NCBI GenBank assembly: GCA_002792395.1
Contig: PFOG01000153.1
Coordinates: 1-5,951, forward strand
Length of the DNA stretch: 5,951 nt
Source: Candidatus Portnoybacteria bacterium CG_4_10_14_0_2_um_filter_44_20
GTDB lineage: Bacteria; Patescibacteriota; Minisyncoccia; Portnoybacterales; GCA-002795985
Reading direction: 5' to 3'
The notes under the pieces were generated by a model. That model worked only from the letters and a program-made list of their open reading frames with translations. It was not told where the DNA came from and searched no databases. A program made the position numbers and the translations under genes. How positions within the stretch are numbered: the stretch's first letter is position 1; the number at the start of each line of letters is the position of its first letter. Positions 5,711-5,951 of the stretch are shown in pieces.

Positions 5711-5951
5711 CTATTTCTCAACTTTCGTTATCGCTTCCCGATAGCGGCAAAAATCGCAATCCGGTCCGGCTTCGGGGATCTCGTTGTTTATCAGACATTT
5801 ATGAATATCAGAAATGGTTTTTTCTATCCAATCGTCATTGCCTTCGTAGGGGATGATTTTTATATCAAATTCCAGCTTTGCATCAAAAGCCTCTTTGTCT
5901 ATGTCGCCGTTACAATAGACAAAATAGCCGATATCCGAAACCTTAAAATTG
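5711..5951 (-). CDS. C-terminal part of a probable PD-(D/E)XK (RecB/Cas4-like) protein, truncated by the window edge
   Basis: An open frame runs from the window edge to a TAG at 5711 and gives the last 79 residues; the start lies outside the window. The visible part reads like a soluble domain: DIGYFVYCNGDIDKEAFDA, then a beta strand (LEFDIKIIPYEG), then a helix (WIEKTISDIHKCL), and the ending AGPDCDFCRYREAITKVEK. The terminal CxxC followed by R-Y-R, together with the earlier Cys52 and Cys13 of this fragment, recalls the C-terminal cysteine cluster that holds an iron-sulfur centre in Cas4/AddB-type nucleases. I also recall similar endings in uncharacterised PD-(D/E)XK proteins of Patescibacteria. 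The catalytic residues would lie upstream and cannot be seen, so activity is not established. A probable terminator follows, so the gene appears to be transcribed separately from the efflux operon. Confidence 0.6.
   Translation of the reverse strand, partial: NFKVSDIGYFVYCNGDIDKEAFDAKLEFDIKIIPYEGNDDWIEKTISDIHKCLINNEIPEAGPDCDFCRYREAITKVEK

Noticed and set aside
1..5951. CRISPR array, insertion sequence, integrase or phage defence cassette
   Set aside because: No spaced direct repeats, transposase, terminal inverted repeats or defence-type gene sets are visible. The Cas4-like C-terminus stands alone and shows no link to a CRISPR locus.

Overview
The window reads as a piece of a compact, moderately AT-rich bacterial chromosome. 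Almost everything is coded on the minus strand, so gene order in the text below follows transcription, from high to low coordinates. Two things suggest a Candidate Phyla Radiation / Patescibacteria (Parcubacteria-like) genome: the style of the proteins (a MacA/HlyD adaptor with a large Ala/Ser/Thr-rich insertion, and the Cys-containing C-terminus of a Cas4/RecB-like protein) and the lack of a clear Shine-Dalgarno sequence at any of the five starts. This placement is inference from remembered family resemblance and is not proven here.

Right edge (5711-5951): the last 79 residues of a minus-strand protein ending in a CxxC motif, probably a PD-(D/E)XK nuclease-like protein. It is followed by a short intergenic stretch (5593-5710) with a likely terminator for that gene. 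Directly after it comes a very good sigma70-type promoter (TTGACG, 17 bp, TATACT). A cluster of TTAGA/TCTAA dyads overlaps the -10 box and the start site.

Centre (120-5580): one five-gene operon. In order: a MarR-family regulator, a MacA/HlyD-type membrane-fusion adaptor, a LolD/MacB-type ABC ATPase, and two different MacB/FtsX-type permeases in tandem. The first four genes are separated by 18-46 bp and the two permeases by 66 bp, and I see no strong internal promoter. The simplest reading is a MarR-autorepressed export system. The ATPase would drive a permease dimer, possibly a heterodimer of the two permeases. The adaptor would bind the extracytoplasmic side, and the MarR protein would lift repression when it binds a ligand. 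The substrate cannot be read from the sequence, and no outer-membrane TolC-like partner is present.

Left edge (1-119): a strong rho-independent terminator hairpin whose G-U pairs and U-tract favour the plus strand. This suggests that a plus-strand gene outside the window converges on the operon. No gene can be supported in positions 1-61.

I do not see a wholly undescribed system. The main points for follow-up are the operator architecture, the adaptor insertion, the paired permeases, and the start sites lacking Shine-Dalgarno sequences, two of which lie in or next to a predicted RNA hairpin.
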